Shown here: one piece after another, positions 33,185-42,929 of the stretch
Layout of the letters: each line of letters opens with the position of its first letter
How positions within the stretch are numbered: the first letter of the stretch is position 1
From: an uncultured Bacteroides sp.
Lineage (GTDB): Bacteria > Bacteroidota > Bacteroidia > Bacteroidales > Bacteroidaceae
Direction of reading: 5' to 3'
Assembly: GCA_902492205.1 (NCBI GenBank)
Contig: CABUKU010000002.1
Location: forward strand, 248,001-312,000
Length of the DNA: 64,000 bases
Notes under the pieces: model-generated
Databases searched by the model: none
What the model was told of the DNA's origin: nothing
Seen by the model: the letters and a program-made list of their open reading frames with translations, nothing else
Position numbers and translations under genes: made by a program

Positions 33185-34735
33185 ATGCCGGAATCACGAA
33201 CTCATAAAAGTTTGCTGAATGCAAAAGTCAACCTGATATTCTATTTTATCAGTTTAGCCCTTGCTTTCTTTTCCCGAAAAATTTTCTTGGATTGTTTGGG
33301 GGCAGACTTTATTGGGTTAACGGGAACCATCGGCAATATGCTCTCTTTCCTGAATTTAGCGGAATTAGGAATCGGGACAGCCTTTTACGTTTCACTCTAT
33401 AAGCCTCTATTCGATCAGGATAAGAAAAAGATTAATGAGATTATTTCCGTACTGGGATATTTGTACCAAAAATTAGGATTGCTAATATTAAACGCCGGGA
33501 TTATATTAGGATGTTTCTTCCCTCTGATATTTAAAGATACCACTCTTTCGTTAGGGATTATTTACTTTACCTACGTATCTTATTTATCTTCCTCATTACT
33601 CACTTATTTCATAAACTACAAACAAACTTTATTATCTGCTGATCAGAGGAATTATATTGTCATTGCTTATTTAAATACAGCCAGAGTATTAAAAGTAATT
33701 ATCCAAATAGCAATTACATATTACACCCATAATTACTATTATTGGATAGCGATGGAATTACTTTTCGGAATTTGCTATTGCTTCGTCTTGAATTGGAAAA
33801 TAAAGCAAACATACCCATGGCTAAAAACGAATATACATAGAGGAAAGGAATTGCTGCCTCACTATAAAGAGACAAAAACCAAAATAAAACAAATAGCAGT
33901 GCAACGTCTCAGCTTCTTTGCTTACGAACAAGCGTTGCCCCTTATTATATTTGCATTTACATCTTTACAAATTGTAGCTTATTACAATAACTACACTTTA
34001 ATTACTACATCTCTTACAATACTTATATTCAACGTACTCGGAAGCGTCGGAACAAGTGTAGGAAATTTAATTGCAGAAGGCAATAGAGAAAAGATAATAA
34101 ATATATTTTGGGAAATATATTCCCTCCATTTACTTATAATCGGAGTATGTATTTTTGCCGTCTATCACCTGATAAATCCTTTTATAATACTCTGGTTAGG
34201 GGAAAAATATATTTTGAATAACACAACTTTAATCCTTATCCTTTCTAATCTTTTTATCAGAAATTATTTAGAAACAAATTATAATTTTCTTAGAGGATAC
34301 GGATTATTTGATGATGTATGGGCATCATATACCGAAGCCGGAATTAATATTGTTTTAGCAATAACATTCGGATATTTTTATGGAATAAATGGAGTATTGA
34401 TAGGCGGCGTCACAGGAACCGCATTGAATACTTTTATCTGGAAGCCTTATTATTTATTCCATAATGGATTTAAACAATCATCAAAGCATTATTATAAAAC
34501 AACTATAAAATATATGATTCTTTTGATTATTGCCTGGATCATTTCACATCACCTATTATCGTTTATCGTCATAGCAAATAATAATATTTTCTATAATTGG
34601 ATATTATCAGCTATCGCTACTTTATTAACTATAAGTATTATTTGGGGAAGTATTCTTTATCTCTTCACCAACGAAACAAAAAAATTATGCAATCGCATTT
34701 ATTATCTTATGAACTCTAGAAAACTAAAATTATAA
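33185..34735 (+). CDS. wzx: oligosaccharide flippase Wzx
   Basis: The 516-residue protein has about twelve to fourteen hydrophobic segments spread along its length and a family-like N-terminus (NAKVNLIFYFISLALAFFSRKIFLDCLGADFIGLTGTIGNMLSFLNLAELGIG), which is the Wzx/RfbX/MviN-fold. It would flip undecaprenyl-linked repeat units across the inner membrane. Paired with Wzy at 35755 it identifies the pathway as Wzx/Wzy-dependent. It is the first of two genes spaced by a few bases from GT2. Confidence 0.92.
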   Translation: MPESRTHKSLLNAKVNLIFYFISLALAFFSRKIFLDCLGADFIGLTGTIGNMLSFLNLAELGIGTAFYVSLYKPLFDQDKKKINEIISVLGYLYQKLGLLILNAGIILGCFFPLIFKDTTLSLGIIYFTYVSYLSSSLLTYFINYKQTLLSADQRNYIVIAYLNTARVLKVIIQIAITYYTHNYYYWIAMELLFGICYCFVLNWKIKQTYPWLKTNIHRGKELLPHYKETKTKIKQIAVQRLSFFAYEQALPLIIFAFTSLQIVAYYNNYTLITTSLTILIFNVLGSVGTSVGNLIAEGNREKIINIFWEIYSLHLLIIGVCIFAVYHLINPFIILWLGEKYILNNTTLILILSNLFIRNYLETNYNFLRGYGLFDDVWASYTEAGINIVLAITFGYFYGINGVLIGGVTGTALNTFIWKPYYLFHNGFKQSSKHYYKTTIKYMILLIIAWIISHHLLSFIVIANNNIFYNWILSAIATLLTISIIWGSILYLFTNETKKLCNRIYYLMNSRKLKL

Positions 34736-34739
34736 AGTT

Positions 34740-35723
34740 ATGAAAGTGTCGGTACTTATTCCCGTTTATAATGTAGAGAAATATATTGAAAAGTGTATAA
34801 TATCCATTATTAATCAAACAATGACTAATGATGTTGAATGTATTATTCTAAACGATTATACACCTGATAAAAGTATAGAAATTGTTAACGATATACTATC
34901 TTCTTACAATGGAAATATCAGTTTTCGGATCATCAATCATGAACAAAACAAAGGACTTGCAGTAGCAAGAAACTCATTAATAACAGCAGCTACAGGAGAT
35001 TATATCATCCATATTGATAGCGATGATTACTGTGAACCAGATATGATAGAAAAAATGTATCAAAAAGCTATAGAAAAAGATGCTGATATTGTAGTAGCTG
35101 ATTATTATAAGACTGAATATAAAAAAGAAATATATCAACATGCTATCGTTTCTGCAGATCCTGATATAAATATTAAATTATATTTTAGGGGATATGCTGC
35201 GACTTATGTCTGGAACAAACTTGTAAAACGTAGTTTATACACCACCCATCACTTAAAAAATCCTGAAGGATTAAATAATTTTGAAGATGCATATATGTGT
35301 ATATGCTGGTTTCTATTTGCTCAGAAGGTGTCATACTGTCCATTTGCTTTTGTACATCACATAGTATTCAACGTTAATTCTTATACGAATTGTAAAAACT
35401 TCAAATCGTTAAAAGATCAGATAGGTATATGCAACGAAATTGAACATGTATTAAAAAGGAATGGAAAATATAAACAATTTGAACAATGTTTTCAAATTTA
35501 CCTTGCAGGATTACAATTCAACCTATTAAAGAATAGCCATGGGAACTTGCAAAGAAAATGGAACAAAGATTATAAAATAGCTATACGTTACATATTAAAG
35601 CACAATGGTCTGAATAGTTGGCAAAAAACAGCTTTAGCTTTTGCTTCATGCAATATGCTTTGGATATTCAACCTGTTACGTTATTTAAAGAGATTACAAA
35701 ATCAGATATTACGCAATAATTAA
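34740..35723 (+). CDS. family 2 glycosyltransferase
   Basis: The 327-residue protein starts with the GT-A fold motif VSVLIPVYNVEKYIEKCIISIINQT, has the NDYTPDKS donor region and a DxD motif, IDSDD, at residues 92-96, followed by KADIVVADYYK. The C-terminal third (about 215-327) is helical. It adds one sugar of the repeat unit from a nucleotide-sugar donor; donor and linkage cannot be deduced. It starts 4 bases after wzx. Confidence 0.93.
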   Translation: MKVSVLIPVYNVEKYIEKCIISIINQTMTNDVECIILNDYTPDKSIEIVNDILSSYNGNISFRIINHEQNKGLAVARNSLITAATGDYIIHIDSDDYCEPDMIEKMYQKAIEKDADIVVADYYKTEYKKEIYQHAIVSADPDINIKLYFRGYAATYVWNKLVKRSLYTTHHLKNPEGLNNFEDAYMCICWFLFAQKVSYCPFAFVHHIVFNVNSYTNCKNFKSLKDQIGICNEIEHVLKRNGKYKQFEQCFQIYLAGLQFNLLKNSHGNLQRKWNKDYKIAIRYILKHNGLNSWQKTALAFASCNMLWIFNLLRYLKRLQNQILRNN

Positions 35724-35754
35724 TTTAAATCCATAGTTTCTAAAGAAAGAATTT

Positions 35755-36969
35755 ATGCAAACAAAGTACCAGAATTATAATCTATTAAGAAATGATATGA
35801 CAAATGTAACAGAATGGAAAACCGGATTATTATTTTTACTAATCATACTAATAAATCCTATTGCGGGTATAAGTTTGTATATTATCTATATTATAATAGA
35901 AGATAATATCAATATCCAACTATTACCATTTTGTTTACTAACAATATTATTTCTCTGTGCTTTGAACAATACCAAAGTACCGTTTAGCGATCAAGTACGG
36001 TATTATGATTATTTTAAACATTTAAGTAAACATTCTGTAACATATAATTTCACAGAGTTTAAAGATTATGGATTTGTTATCATCAATTACATTCTTTATT
36101 TTTTCTTTAGGGGAAATACACATTTATATGGCATATCAATTACATTTATACAATATAGTTTACTAATGTACACAGCCTATCTTTTTGCAAAGGCTAACAA
36201 ACACTCATCAACAACATTATTATTCACATTGATATTAATTGCTTTTATTCCTTATATTTTTGCACAAACCTCACATACTCTCCGCCAAAATATTGCAGCC
36301 TGCCTTTTATGCTATATTCTAATAGAATATGCATTCTATAAAAAGAAAAAATGGTGGTCAATGATTTTAATGGTAAGTATCCATTGGTCGAGTATCATTT
36401 TTATTCCTCTTTTCTTTTTACCATTTTTAAAAGAGAGAATTTCTAAAAAGAATTTCATCCTCTACTTAGGAGTCATTATTTGCTTAATCTTTTTCAAATA
36501 CATTTTATCAAACATACTTCCTTCAACAAACAGGATAGAATTAGCACAAGGATATATTAGCCAAGCTACAAATAGTCGTGGCTTTGGAGAATACTTAGTA
36601 TATATACAAAATATCATTCTCTTTATATCATTGTTTTTTTGTACTTACATAAAACGAATAAAAACACATTCAACAGGCATTATTTATTTTACAAATTTTC
36701 TTTTAATTCTCTTATTTTTTAATATCATATCAGGAAAAGGAGAATTTGTAGTCAGAATCAACTTCTACATTTGGTATTTAATGCCATTTATTATCACATA
36801 TATACTATCAAACTTTAAATTCAATAAGAAGGTTTACCTGATGGCAAGTGGATTAATTATATCATTTTTTATTTATTATATGGAATATATGACACCTTAT
36901 ACTTATAAGTTACCCACCACATTTTATAAATGTCCCCTCTTCCAGTATTTTATTAATTTTTCATTCTAA
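35755..36969 (+). CDS. wzy: EpsG/Wzy family polysaccharide polymerase
   Basis: The 404-residue protein has ten or more hydrophobic segments. Features of EpsG-type polymerases are an SDQVRYYDYF acidic/aromatic block after the third segment, the periplasmic loop TLRQNIAACLL with a conserved Arg, and SIHWSSIIFIPLFF. It would join repeat units at the outer face of the inner membrane. The start at 35755 is 31 bases after the GT2 stop; an internal ATG at residue 15 (MTNVTEWKTG) is an alternative. Confidence 0.87.
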   Translation: MQTKYQNYNLLRNDMTNVTEWKTGLLFLLIILINPIAGISLYIIYIIIEDNINIQLLPFCLLTILFLCALNNTKVPFSDQVRYYDYFKHLSKHSVTYNFTEFKDYGFVIINYILYFFFRGNTHLYGISITFIQYSLLMYTAYLFAKANKHSSTTLLFTLILIAFIPYIFAQTSHTLRQNIAACLLCYILIEYAFYKKKKWWSMILMVSIHWSSIIFIPLFFLPFLKERISKKNFILYLGVIICLIFFKYILSNILPSTNRIELAQGYISQATNSRGFGEYLVYIQNIILFISLFFCTYIKRIKTHSTGIIYFTNFLLILLFFNIISGKGEFVVRINFYIWYLMPFIITYILSNFKFNKKVYLMASGLIISFFIYYMEYMTPYTYKLPTTFYKCPLFQYFINFSF

Positions 36970-36970
36970 A

Positions 36971-37936
36971 ATGAATATTATGCCAAGAAATCCAAGTATT
37001 GATATTTTAAAATGCTTTGCAGCAGTTTTAATTACAAATTCCCACATGGATATATTATACCATCCTTATGATTTTTTAGCCACTGGAGGGGCGATAGGAG
37101 ATGTTTTATTTTTCTTTTGCTCAGGTTTTACTCTATTTTTAGGAAAAACTATCAGATTTGATAATTGGTATAAAAAAAGAATTTACAGAATATATCCTAC
37201 AATTTTTGCGGTGGCTCTCTATTCTTCAATTATATTCAATAAAAACTATAATATAACAGATCTTTTAATAAATGGAGGAGGATGGTTTGTTGCATGTATA
37301 ATGATTTATTATATACCTCTTTATTTTATAAAAAGATATTGGATAAAACAAGTTAATGTTGCTTTTATAATAGCAGCTATCATAACTATTATTTGGTATT
37401 TATTTGAAAATCGCTCTACCATTTTCATGTATGGAAACACATTTTTTAAATGGTGTCATTATTTTCTATTTATGTTACTGGGAGCAATAATAGGTAAATC
37501 AAAAAAAGAATGGAATTTTTCTTTAAAACAAGACTCTATATCATTGATTATTAGCATAATATTGTATTATATAATTCTTTTTGCAGGCGAAAAAAATGAA
37601 ATAATATCTCAATTTCAAATTTTATCTTTAATTCCCTTATTATCCATAACTATTTATTTCTTTAAAATATGCAATTCACAATTTATATTGAAGCTTGCTA
37701 AAACAAAAATAATCGATTGGCTCATTACTTTAATAGCCACTTTAACATTAGAAATTTATTTAGTTCAAGCAACAATGTTTACAGATAAAATGAATAATAT
37801 ATTCCCATTCAACATTCCACTAATGTTTGTTGCTATCATCATAGTAGCATACTTTATTAAAATATTATCCCGACTGTTCACCCAAACCTTTAGCGAAAAC
37901 CAATATATATGGAAAGAAATATTTAAGATAAAATGA
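36971..37936 (+). CDS. acyltransferase 3 family protein (O-acetyltransferase)
   Basis: The 321-residue membrane protein begins with NPSIDILKCFAAVLITNSHMDI, the acyltransferase 3 motif with the key His, then GGAIGDVLFFFCSGFTLFLGK and about ten hydrophobic helices. It is likely to O-acetylate a sugar of the repeat unit using acetyl-CoA. The gene is very AT-rich. It starts one base after the Wzy stop, and unlike its paralogue at 27751 it has no homopolymer tract. Confidence 0.88.
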   Translation: MNIMPRNPSIDILKCFAAVLITNSHMDILYHPYDFLATGGAIGDVLFFFCSGFTLFLGKTIRFDNWYKKRIYRIYPTIFAVALYSSIIFNKNYNITDLLINGGGWFVACIMIYYIPLYFIKRYWIKQVNVAFIIAAIITIIWYLFENRSTIFMYGNTFFKWCHYFLFMLLGAIIGKSKKEWNFSLKQDSISLIISIILYYIILFAGEKNEIISQFQILSLIPLLSITIYFFKICNSQFILKLAKTKIIDWLITLIATLTLEIYLVQATMFTDKMNNIFPFNIPLMFVAIIIVAYFIKILSRLFTQTFSENQYIWKEIFKIK

Positions 37937-37966
37937 GCTAAGACACATTTAAAATATAAAATAATT

Positions 37967-39178
37967 ATGCACATCGTTTATATCAGTCGTGAATATGTCC
38001 CTACTCTAAGAGGTGGAGGAATTGCAAGTTACCTTTATACTGTTGCTCATGCAATAGCTTCAAAGGGGCATAATGTTACCGTTATCTGTGCTTCCGACAA
38101 TACCCGAACATGTTCGGACAGTATGGATAAGAACGTAAAAATCGTCAGATTGCAAGGAGGAGATTTCTTCTTGCCACAAGCGGAAAAAGGCATTTCACTT
38201 AAAAAATTACGTTTTGCATATCGCTATCATTCATACAGGCACCGGGTAGCAGAAGCAATAACACAAATACACAAAGAAAGTAAAATAGATATTATAGAAT
38301 CTGCCGATTTCGGGGATGAAGATATTTTTATTGATCGGAAGTTAAACATTCCGCTTGTAATCAGGCTGCACACTCCCATCGGTTCGTCGGTTCCAACTAC
38401 ACTCAAGAATAAAATATTATCTTTTTTACAACCAAAGAAATTGTTGTGTGAGAGATTGGAAAATACAAAGTACATAAGTGCTTGTTCCGAATATATAAAA
38501 AAACAAGCTATAAGTTACTATAAACTTAATCCTGATAAGATAAAGACAATCTACAATCCCATTAATACAGATATTCTACTTACTTTATCCTTTCCGGTTC
38601 AATCAATAGAAAAAGATAATATAAACATTTGTTATGCAGGTACTATATGCGAGGCTAAAGGGGTAAAAGAATTGATTGAAGCATGTGAATTATTAAGGGC
38701 AAATGGATTAAATATACATTTAACTTTAGCGGGAAAAATGGGAACATGGGGATTACAGCAAAAACAGCTTGCTTCGCAAAAAACATGGTGTGAATTCATG
38801 GGTAATCTCCTTCATAAAGAGGTATTCCGATTATATATGGAATCGTATATAGCCTGTTTTCCCTCTTGGGAAGATACATTCGGCTTAACATGTGCCGAAG
38901 CTATGTTGACAGGAACTATAACAATAGGCAGTACCTCAGGAGGCATGAGTGAAATTATCGAAGATGGAAAAGATGGTTTTCTTGTTAAACCTAAAAACAG
39001 TCAACTGCTTGCCCGAACCATTGAAAAAGCTATCAAGATGAGTGAACGGGAAAAGGAAGCTATGTCTGCATTAGCTAAAGAGAAAATTATGAATAAATTC
39101 AGCACGGATGTAATTGTAAAACAGATGTTGGAATATTATCAAAACATTATAAACAAAGTTAATAATGAAAAAACATAG
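37967..39178 (+). CDS. family 4 glycosyltransferase
   Basis: The 403-residue protein has the GT-B fold. The N-terminal acceptor domain contains EYVPTLRGGGIASYLYTVAHAIASKGHNVTVI, and the C-terminal domain (about 220-385) has the donor-binding LLHKEVFRLYMESYIACFPSWEDTFGLTCAEAM element with the E-x7-E arrangement and GTITIGSTSGGMSEII. The last 14 bases overlap the next gene. It adds one sugar from a nucleotide donor; the specificity is unknown. Confidence 0.93.
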   Translation: MHIVYISREYVPTLRGGGIASYLYTVAHAIASKGHNVTVICASDNTRTCSDSMDKNVKIVRLQGGDFFLPQAEKGISLKKLRFAYRYHSYRHRVAEAITQIHKESKIDIIESADFGDEDIFIDRKLNIPLVIRLHTPIGSSVPTTLKNKILSFLQPKKLLCERLENTKYISACSEYIKKQAISYYKLNPDKIKTIYNPINTDILLTLSFPVQSIEKDNINICYAGTICEAKGVKELIEACELLRANGLNIHLTLAGKMGTWGLQQKQLASQKTWCEFMGNLLHKEVFRLYMESYIACFPSWEDTFGLTCAEAMLTGTITIGSTSGGMSEIIEDGKDGFLVKPKNSQLLARTIEKAIKMSEREKEAMSALAKEKIMNKFSTDVIVKQMLEYYQNIINKVNNEKT

Positions 39179-39746
39179 CCTAAAAGAATTGATTAAAAGT
39201 GATTATTTACGAATAAGCAATAACCTTAATTGGTATAAATACATAAAAATATATTTTTTAAACCCTCGCGGAAAATATATATTCTGGCTACGCGCATACC
39301 AAGTATTAATAAATAAAAATAATACACATTACCCCCATATTTTATATCTTTTCATTACTAAAATTATATATAAACATTATAGTTTATTGATAGGAATGCA
39401 AATACCAGCAAGAACTAAGATAGGAAAAGGTTTTTATTTCGCACATTATTATGGTATTGTTATTAATGAGAATGCCATAATTGGTGATAATGTAACTATT
39501 TATAACGAAGTTACCATTGGATATGCCCGAAGTCATAAAACAGGAAAGGAAGGTGCTCCAATCATTGGCAACGGAGTAGTCATATTTCCCGGAGCAAGAA
39601 TCATTGGTCCTATTACAGTCGGAAATTACAGTATTATTGCTCCTAATGCAGTTGTAATAAATGATGTGCCGTCAGAAAGTGTTGTTGGCGGTATTCCTGC
39701 TAAAATAATATCCCAAAATGGCAGTTATGGATATTTTAATAATTAA
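39165..39746 (+). CDS. hexapeptide-repeat acetyltransferase (serine acetyltransferase-like)
   Basis: The 193-residue protein has a helical N-terminus and a left-handed beta-helix at about 80-190 built from hexapeptide repeats (IGKGFYFAHYYGIVINENAIIGDNVTIYNEVTIG; IGNGVVIFPGARIIGPITVGNYSIIAPNAVVINDVP). The His in FAHYYG and the closing SESVVGGIPAKII match CysE/LacA-type acetyltransferases. In this position it probably acetylates a sugar rather than serine. It overlaps the GT4 gene before it by 14 bases. Confidence 0.88.
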   Translation: MKKHSLKELIKSDYLRISNNLNWYKYIKIYFLNPRGKYIFWLRAYQVLINKNNTHYPHILYLFITKIIYKHYSLLIGMQIPARTKIGKGFYFAHYYGIVINENAIIGDNVTIYNEVTIGYARSHKTGKEGAPIIGNGVVIFPGARIIGPITVGNYSIIAPNAVVINDVPSESVVGGIPAKIISQNGSYGYFNN

Positions 39747-39770
39747 TTCTTATTTAATCATATCTAAATT

Positions 39771-40946
39771 ATGAAAATACTTTGGGTAAACCCGGAATTC
39801 CTTGATTACAGAGTACCTGTATATGATGCATTAAATAAATTATGCAACAACGAACTGTATGTTGTTTATTCAGGCTTAGCTACTCCGCAAAGGGTGATCG
39901 AAAAGATGAACGCTGCGTTAAAAGAGAACTCCATTCCACTCTATAATGATTTTCAACTAATCATCGGCAGCACAAAAAGTAACTTGGCTAATTCTTATGT
40001 GAGTTTCCGTTACCCAAAAAAATTAATGAAAACGATCAAACGGATAAAACCGGACATTATCATTTGTGAGGGATTCTTTAAATGGTCACCCTATGCTATG
40101 CTTCAGGCAAAGTGTATGAGAATACCTCTCTTTGTAGTGTATGAAAGGACTGAACACACGGAAAGGAACTGCCCTAAATGGCGGGAATGTGGAAGAAAGC
40201 TTTGGTCGCCGTTCATCAAAGGATTTTTCATAAATGGAAAACTTACACACGAATATTTAAAGCAAATAGGATATGGTAAAAAAATGATTTATAAGACAGG
40301 TATGGCAGCAGATAGCTACATACTCAAAGAAAAAAAGGATTTATTCACTAACGAGGAAAGATTGATACTGAAAGAACAAATAAAAGTTAATAAAGGAATA
40401 ACTTATCTTTTTGTGGGGCAAATGGTGCCAAGGAAAGGAATACAATATCTTTTGGCGGCATGGAAGAATCATACTCATAACTTCCCATTGGATAATCTTC
40501 TTTTAATAGGAGACGGCAATCTTTTGAATAATTTCAAAAAAGAATATTCTCATATTAATTCTATTAAGTTCTTAGGGAACATCAACTATGATGAAATATA
40601 TAAATATTATGCAATCGCTAATGTATTCATCATCCCTACTTTAGAGGATAACTGGAGCTTAGTTGTGGCCGAAGCAATGGCTTGCGGTCTTCCCGTCGCT
40701 TGTTCTATTTATAACGGATGTTATCCTGAATTGGTAATAGAAGGGAGAAACGGGAAATTATTCGATCCACTCAAAGAAAAAACGATTATTGAGACTTTAT
40801 CTTATTTTCATACAGTCAACTTAGAAGAAATGGGAAAAAATTCGATAAAAATAGAATCTCACTATAATCCGGATACCATAGCTATAAATATATATAATGC
40901 TTGTAATGAAATAAATATAAATACACTAAAAGATGAAAGAAATTAA
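39771..40946 (+). CDS. family 4 glycosyltransferase
   Basis: The 391-residue protein is of the GT-B type. The C-terminal domain carries LFVGQMVPRKGIQYLLAAWK, LDNLLLIGDGNLL, IKFLGNINYDEIYKYYAIANVFIIPTLEDNWSLVVAEAMACGLPVA and the terminal YNGCYPELV. The N-terminal MKILWVNPEFLDYRVPVYDAL motif fits trans-acting sugar transferases. It overlaps the LicD gene by 14 bases. Donor and acceptor are unknown. Confidence 0.93.
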   Translation: MKILWVNPEFLDYRVPVYDALNKLCNNELYVVYSGLATPQRVIEKMNAALKENSIPLYNDFQLIIGSTKSNLANSYVSFRYPKKLMKTIKRIKPDIIICEGFFKWSPYAMLQAKCMRIPLFVVYERTEHTERNCPKWRECGRKLWSPFIKGFFINGKLTHEYLKQIGYGKKMIYKTGMAADSYILKEKKDLFTNEERLILKEQIKVNKGITYLFVGQMVPRKGIQYLLAAWKNHTHNFPLDNLLLIGDGNLLNNFKKEYSHINSIKFLGNINYDEIYKYYAIANVFIIPTLEDNWSLVVAEAMACGLPVACSIYNGCYPELVIEGRNGKLFDPLKEKTIIETLSYFHTVNLEEMGKNSIKIESHYNPDTIAINIYNACNEININTLKDERN

Positions 40947-41733
40947 AGATATAAACGAACTTCGTTCTATCCAATTAGAGGCACTAAAAGACGTGCATAA
41001 ATTTTGCAAAGAAAACAATCTAAGATATTTTCTTGCATACGGCACATTATTAGGCGCAGTTCGCCACAAAGGGTATATTCCATGGGACGATGATATTGAT
41101 ATTATAATGCCTCGTCCTGACTATGAACAATTTTTTAAGTTATATGGCAATAAAACTTACGAAGCATCCTGTTTCAAAAGTAATAAAATCCACCCGTATT
41201 TATATGGCAAAGTTTATGACAAAAGAACTATTTTAAAAGAAAATATCACCTTTGACTTAGAAAATGGCGTTTATATTGATATATTCCCTTTAGATGGAAT
41301 TCCTGCAAATCAACAAGAAGCACAAAAACTATTTAGAAAGATACATCGACTAAAAAAAGTCATGAATCTCAAAAAGAATAAGATAAACGGAGGTAGACGA
41401 GGATTAAGCAAACAAGTAGTATTTATTATATTACAAAGTTTTGTTTTTTTTATTTCCTATAAATGGATTGTGAATAAAATAAACAATTTAGCTCAACGCA
41501 TACCTTACAACTTCGCCAATAATTATGTTAGCGTATTAACAGAAGGTGGTTATCCAACAGTTCATCTAAAAAGAGATTGTGAAGATTATACATTAATGGC
41601 CTTTGAAGGTGCTTTATTCAATGTTCCCAAAGAATATGATAAGATTTTAACCAATATTTATGGAGATTATATGCAATTACCTCCTGAAAGTAAAAGAGTA
41701 TCAACCCATTCTTTCAAAGCTTGGTGGAAATAA
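40933..41733 (+). CDS. LicD family phosphotransferase
   Basis: The 266-residue protein has the LicD core GTLLGAVRHKGYIPWDDDIDI (about residues 37-57), the IMPRPDYEQF segment and a LENGVYIDIFPLDGIP block. LicD enzymes move phosphocholine, or related phospho-amine or phospho-alditol groups, from CDP-activated donors to surface sugars. A cytidylyltransferase-like gene follows after 20 bases. The usual DDDID triad is intact, so the enzyme is probably active. Confidence 0.93.
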   Translation: MKEIKDINELRSIQLEALKDVHKFCKENNLRYFLAYGTLLGAVRHKGYIPWDDDIDIIMPRPDYEQFFKLYGNKTYEASCFKSNKIHPYLYGKVYDKRTILKENITFDLENGVYIDIFPLDGIPANQQEAQKLFRKIHRLKKVMNLKKNKINGGRRGLSKQVVFIILQSFVFFISYKWIVNKINNLAQRIPYNFANNYVSVLTEGGYPTVHLKRDCEDYTLMAFEGALFNVPKEYDKILTNIYGDYMQLPPESKRVSTHSFKAWWK

Positions 41734-41753
41734 ACTATAAAATAATAGAATAT

Positions 41754-42512
41754 ATGCAAGCATTAATTTTAGCAGCAGGATTCGGAAAGCGTTTACAGCC
41801 AATAACAAATAATATTCCTAAATCATTAGTCGAAATAAATGGTACGCCTTTATTAGTAAATGCATTGGAATGTTTATCAGGAAGAAATATTACCGAAGTC
41901 CTAATTGTTGTCGGAGATAAGAAAGATATTATAATTAACAGAATAGGTCATTCCTATAATGAAATGAAAATCATCTATATAGAAAACCCCATTTATAGCA
42001 AAACAAATAATGTGTATTCATTATGGTTAGCTCAAAATTATGTGCACGATGATTTAATAATGTTAGAATGTGATCTATTTTATCATCGTGAACTAATAGA
42101 TATTATACTCTCCGGAAAGGCTTCTTGTAACATATTAGTATCCCCTTTTAATAAATTGACTATGAATGGAACTGTAGTGAATATTACAGAAAACAATCAA
42201 GTTACCTCATTGATTACAAAGCAAAAACAAAAGAATGTTTTCGATCATACCAACTTAATGAAAACAGTAAACATCTATTTTTACAAACGAGAATTCATTC
42301 TTAACAAATTTTTCCCTGCTATAGATTTATTTATAAAAACACAAGGTGTCAATAGCTATTATGAATTAATATTAGGTTCACTAATATATTACGGGAATTC
42401 TGATATATCTGCAATCTGTATTAATGAATCCAAATGGTGTGAAATAGATAATATTGAAGATTTAGAACTTGCAAAAAAGAAATTTAACATCCATAACAAC
42501 AAACAAAAATGA
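41754..42512 (+). CDS. LicC/PntC-like cytidylyltransferase
   Basis: I chose Met at 41754 (MQALILAAGFGKRLQP), removing an 11-residue AT-rich extension. The 252-residue protein has the nucleotidyltransferase loop LAAGFGKRLQPITNNIPKSLVEING, a SKTNNVYSLWLAQNY segment typical of LicC and phosphonate (PntC-type) cytidylyltransferases, LECDLFYH as the metal-binding acidic site and the closing WCEIDNIEDLELAKK. It should make a CDP-activated amine (choline, ethanolamine or aminoethylphosphonate) for LicD. No choline kinase or phosphonate-synthesis gene is in the locus. Its stop overlaps the next gene by 4 bases. Confidence 0.85.
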   Translation: MQALILAAGFGKRLQPITNNIPKSLVEINGTPLLVNALECLSGRNITEVLIVVGDKKDIIINRIGHSYNEMKIIYIENPIYSKTNNVYSLWLAQNYVHDDLIMLECDLFYHRELIDIILSGKASCNILVSPFNKLTMNGTVVNITENNQVTSLITKQKQKNVFDHTNLMKTVNIYFYKREFILNKFFPAIDLFIKTQGVNSYYELILGSLIYYGNSDISAICINESKWCEIDNIEDLELAKKKFNIHNNKQK

Positions 42513-42925
42513 AACTAAACAGAGCAGACATTCAAAACATAACAATGAACATAAGCAAAGCAGCATACATCCAGTTAATAAACATAAACATTCCCGGCAA
42601 TAGGGATATATATCTATTAAACACGTTAATAGAACAGACAGGAGAATTATACAAACAACTTGAAAGCGGATATGCCTATATTACTCTTGAAGACTATAAC
42701 AGCTTCAAAGATAATTATGCGTTGATGCTAAAGACACTGAAAACTCTTTGCTATACTTTCAGGAAACAGACGTATTATCCTGACATCAAAGAACAGGTAT
42801 CCCAATTAAAAAGACACACCAAAATGCTGGACGAAATAGGTTACGACATTCCAACTTTCAATAAAGACATTTCACCGAAAGGGAAGGAAAGAAGGGATAG
42901 GGATTTGGCGGAAATGGAAGGATAG
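42509..42925 (+). CDS. small helical protein of unknown function
   Basis: The 138-residue product has no family I recognise. It is predicted all-helical and charged, without signal or membrane segment; the only notable patterns are a helical stretch LLNTLIEQTGELYKQLESGYAY and a charged tail SPKGKERRDRDLAEMEG. It overlaps the cytidylyltransferase by 4 bases and is 4 bases before the last glycosyltransferase, so it is embedded in the operon and probably translated with it. Confidence 0.75.
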   Translation: MKLNRADIQNITMNISKAAYIQLININIPGNRDIYLLNTLIEQTGELYKQLESGYAYITLEDYNSFKDNYALMLKTLKTLCYTFRKQTYYPDIKEQVSQLKRHTKMLDEIGYDIPTFNKDISPKGKERRDRDLAEMEG

Positions 42926-42929
42926 AAGT

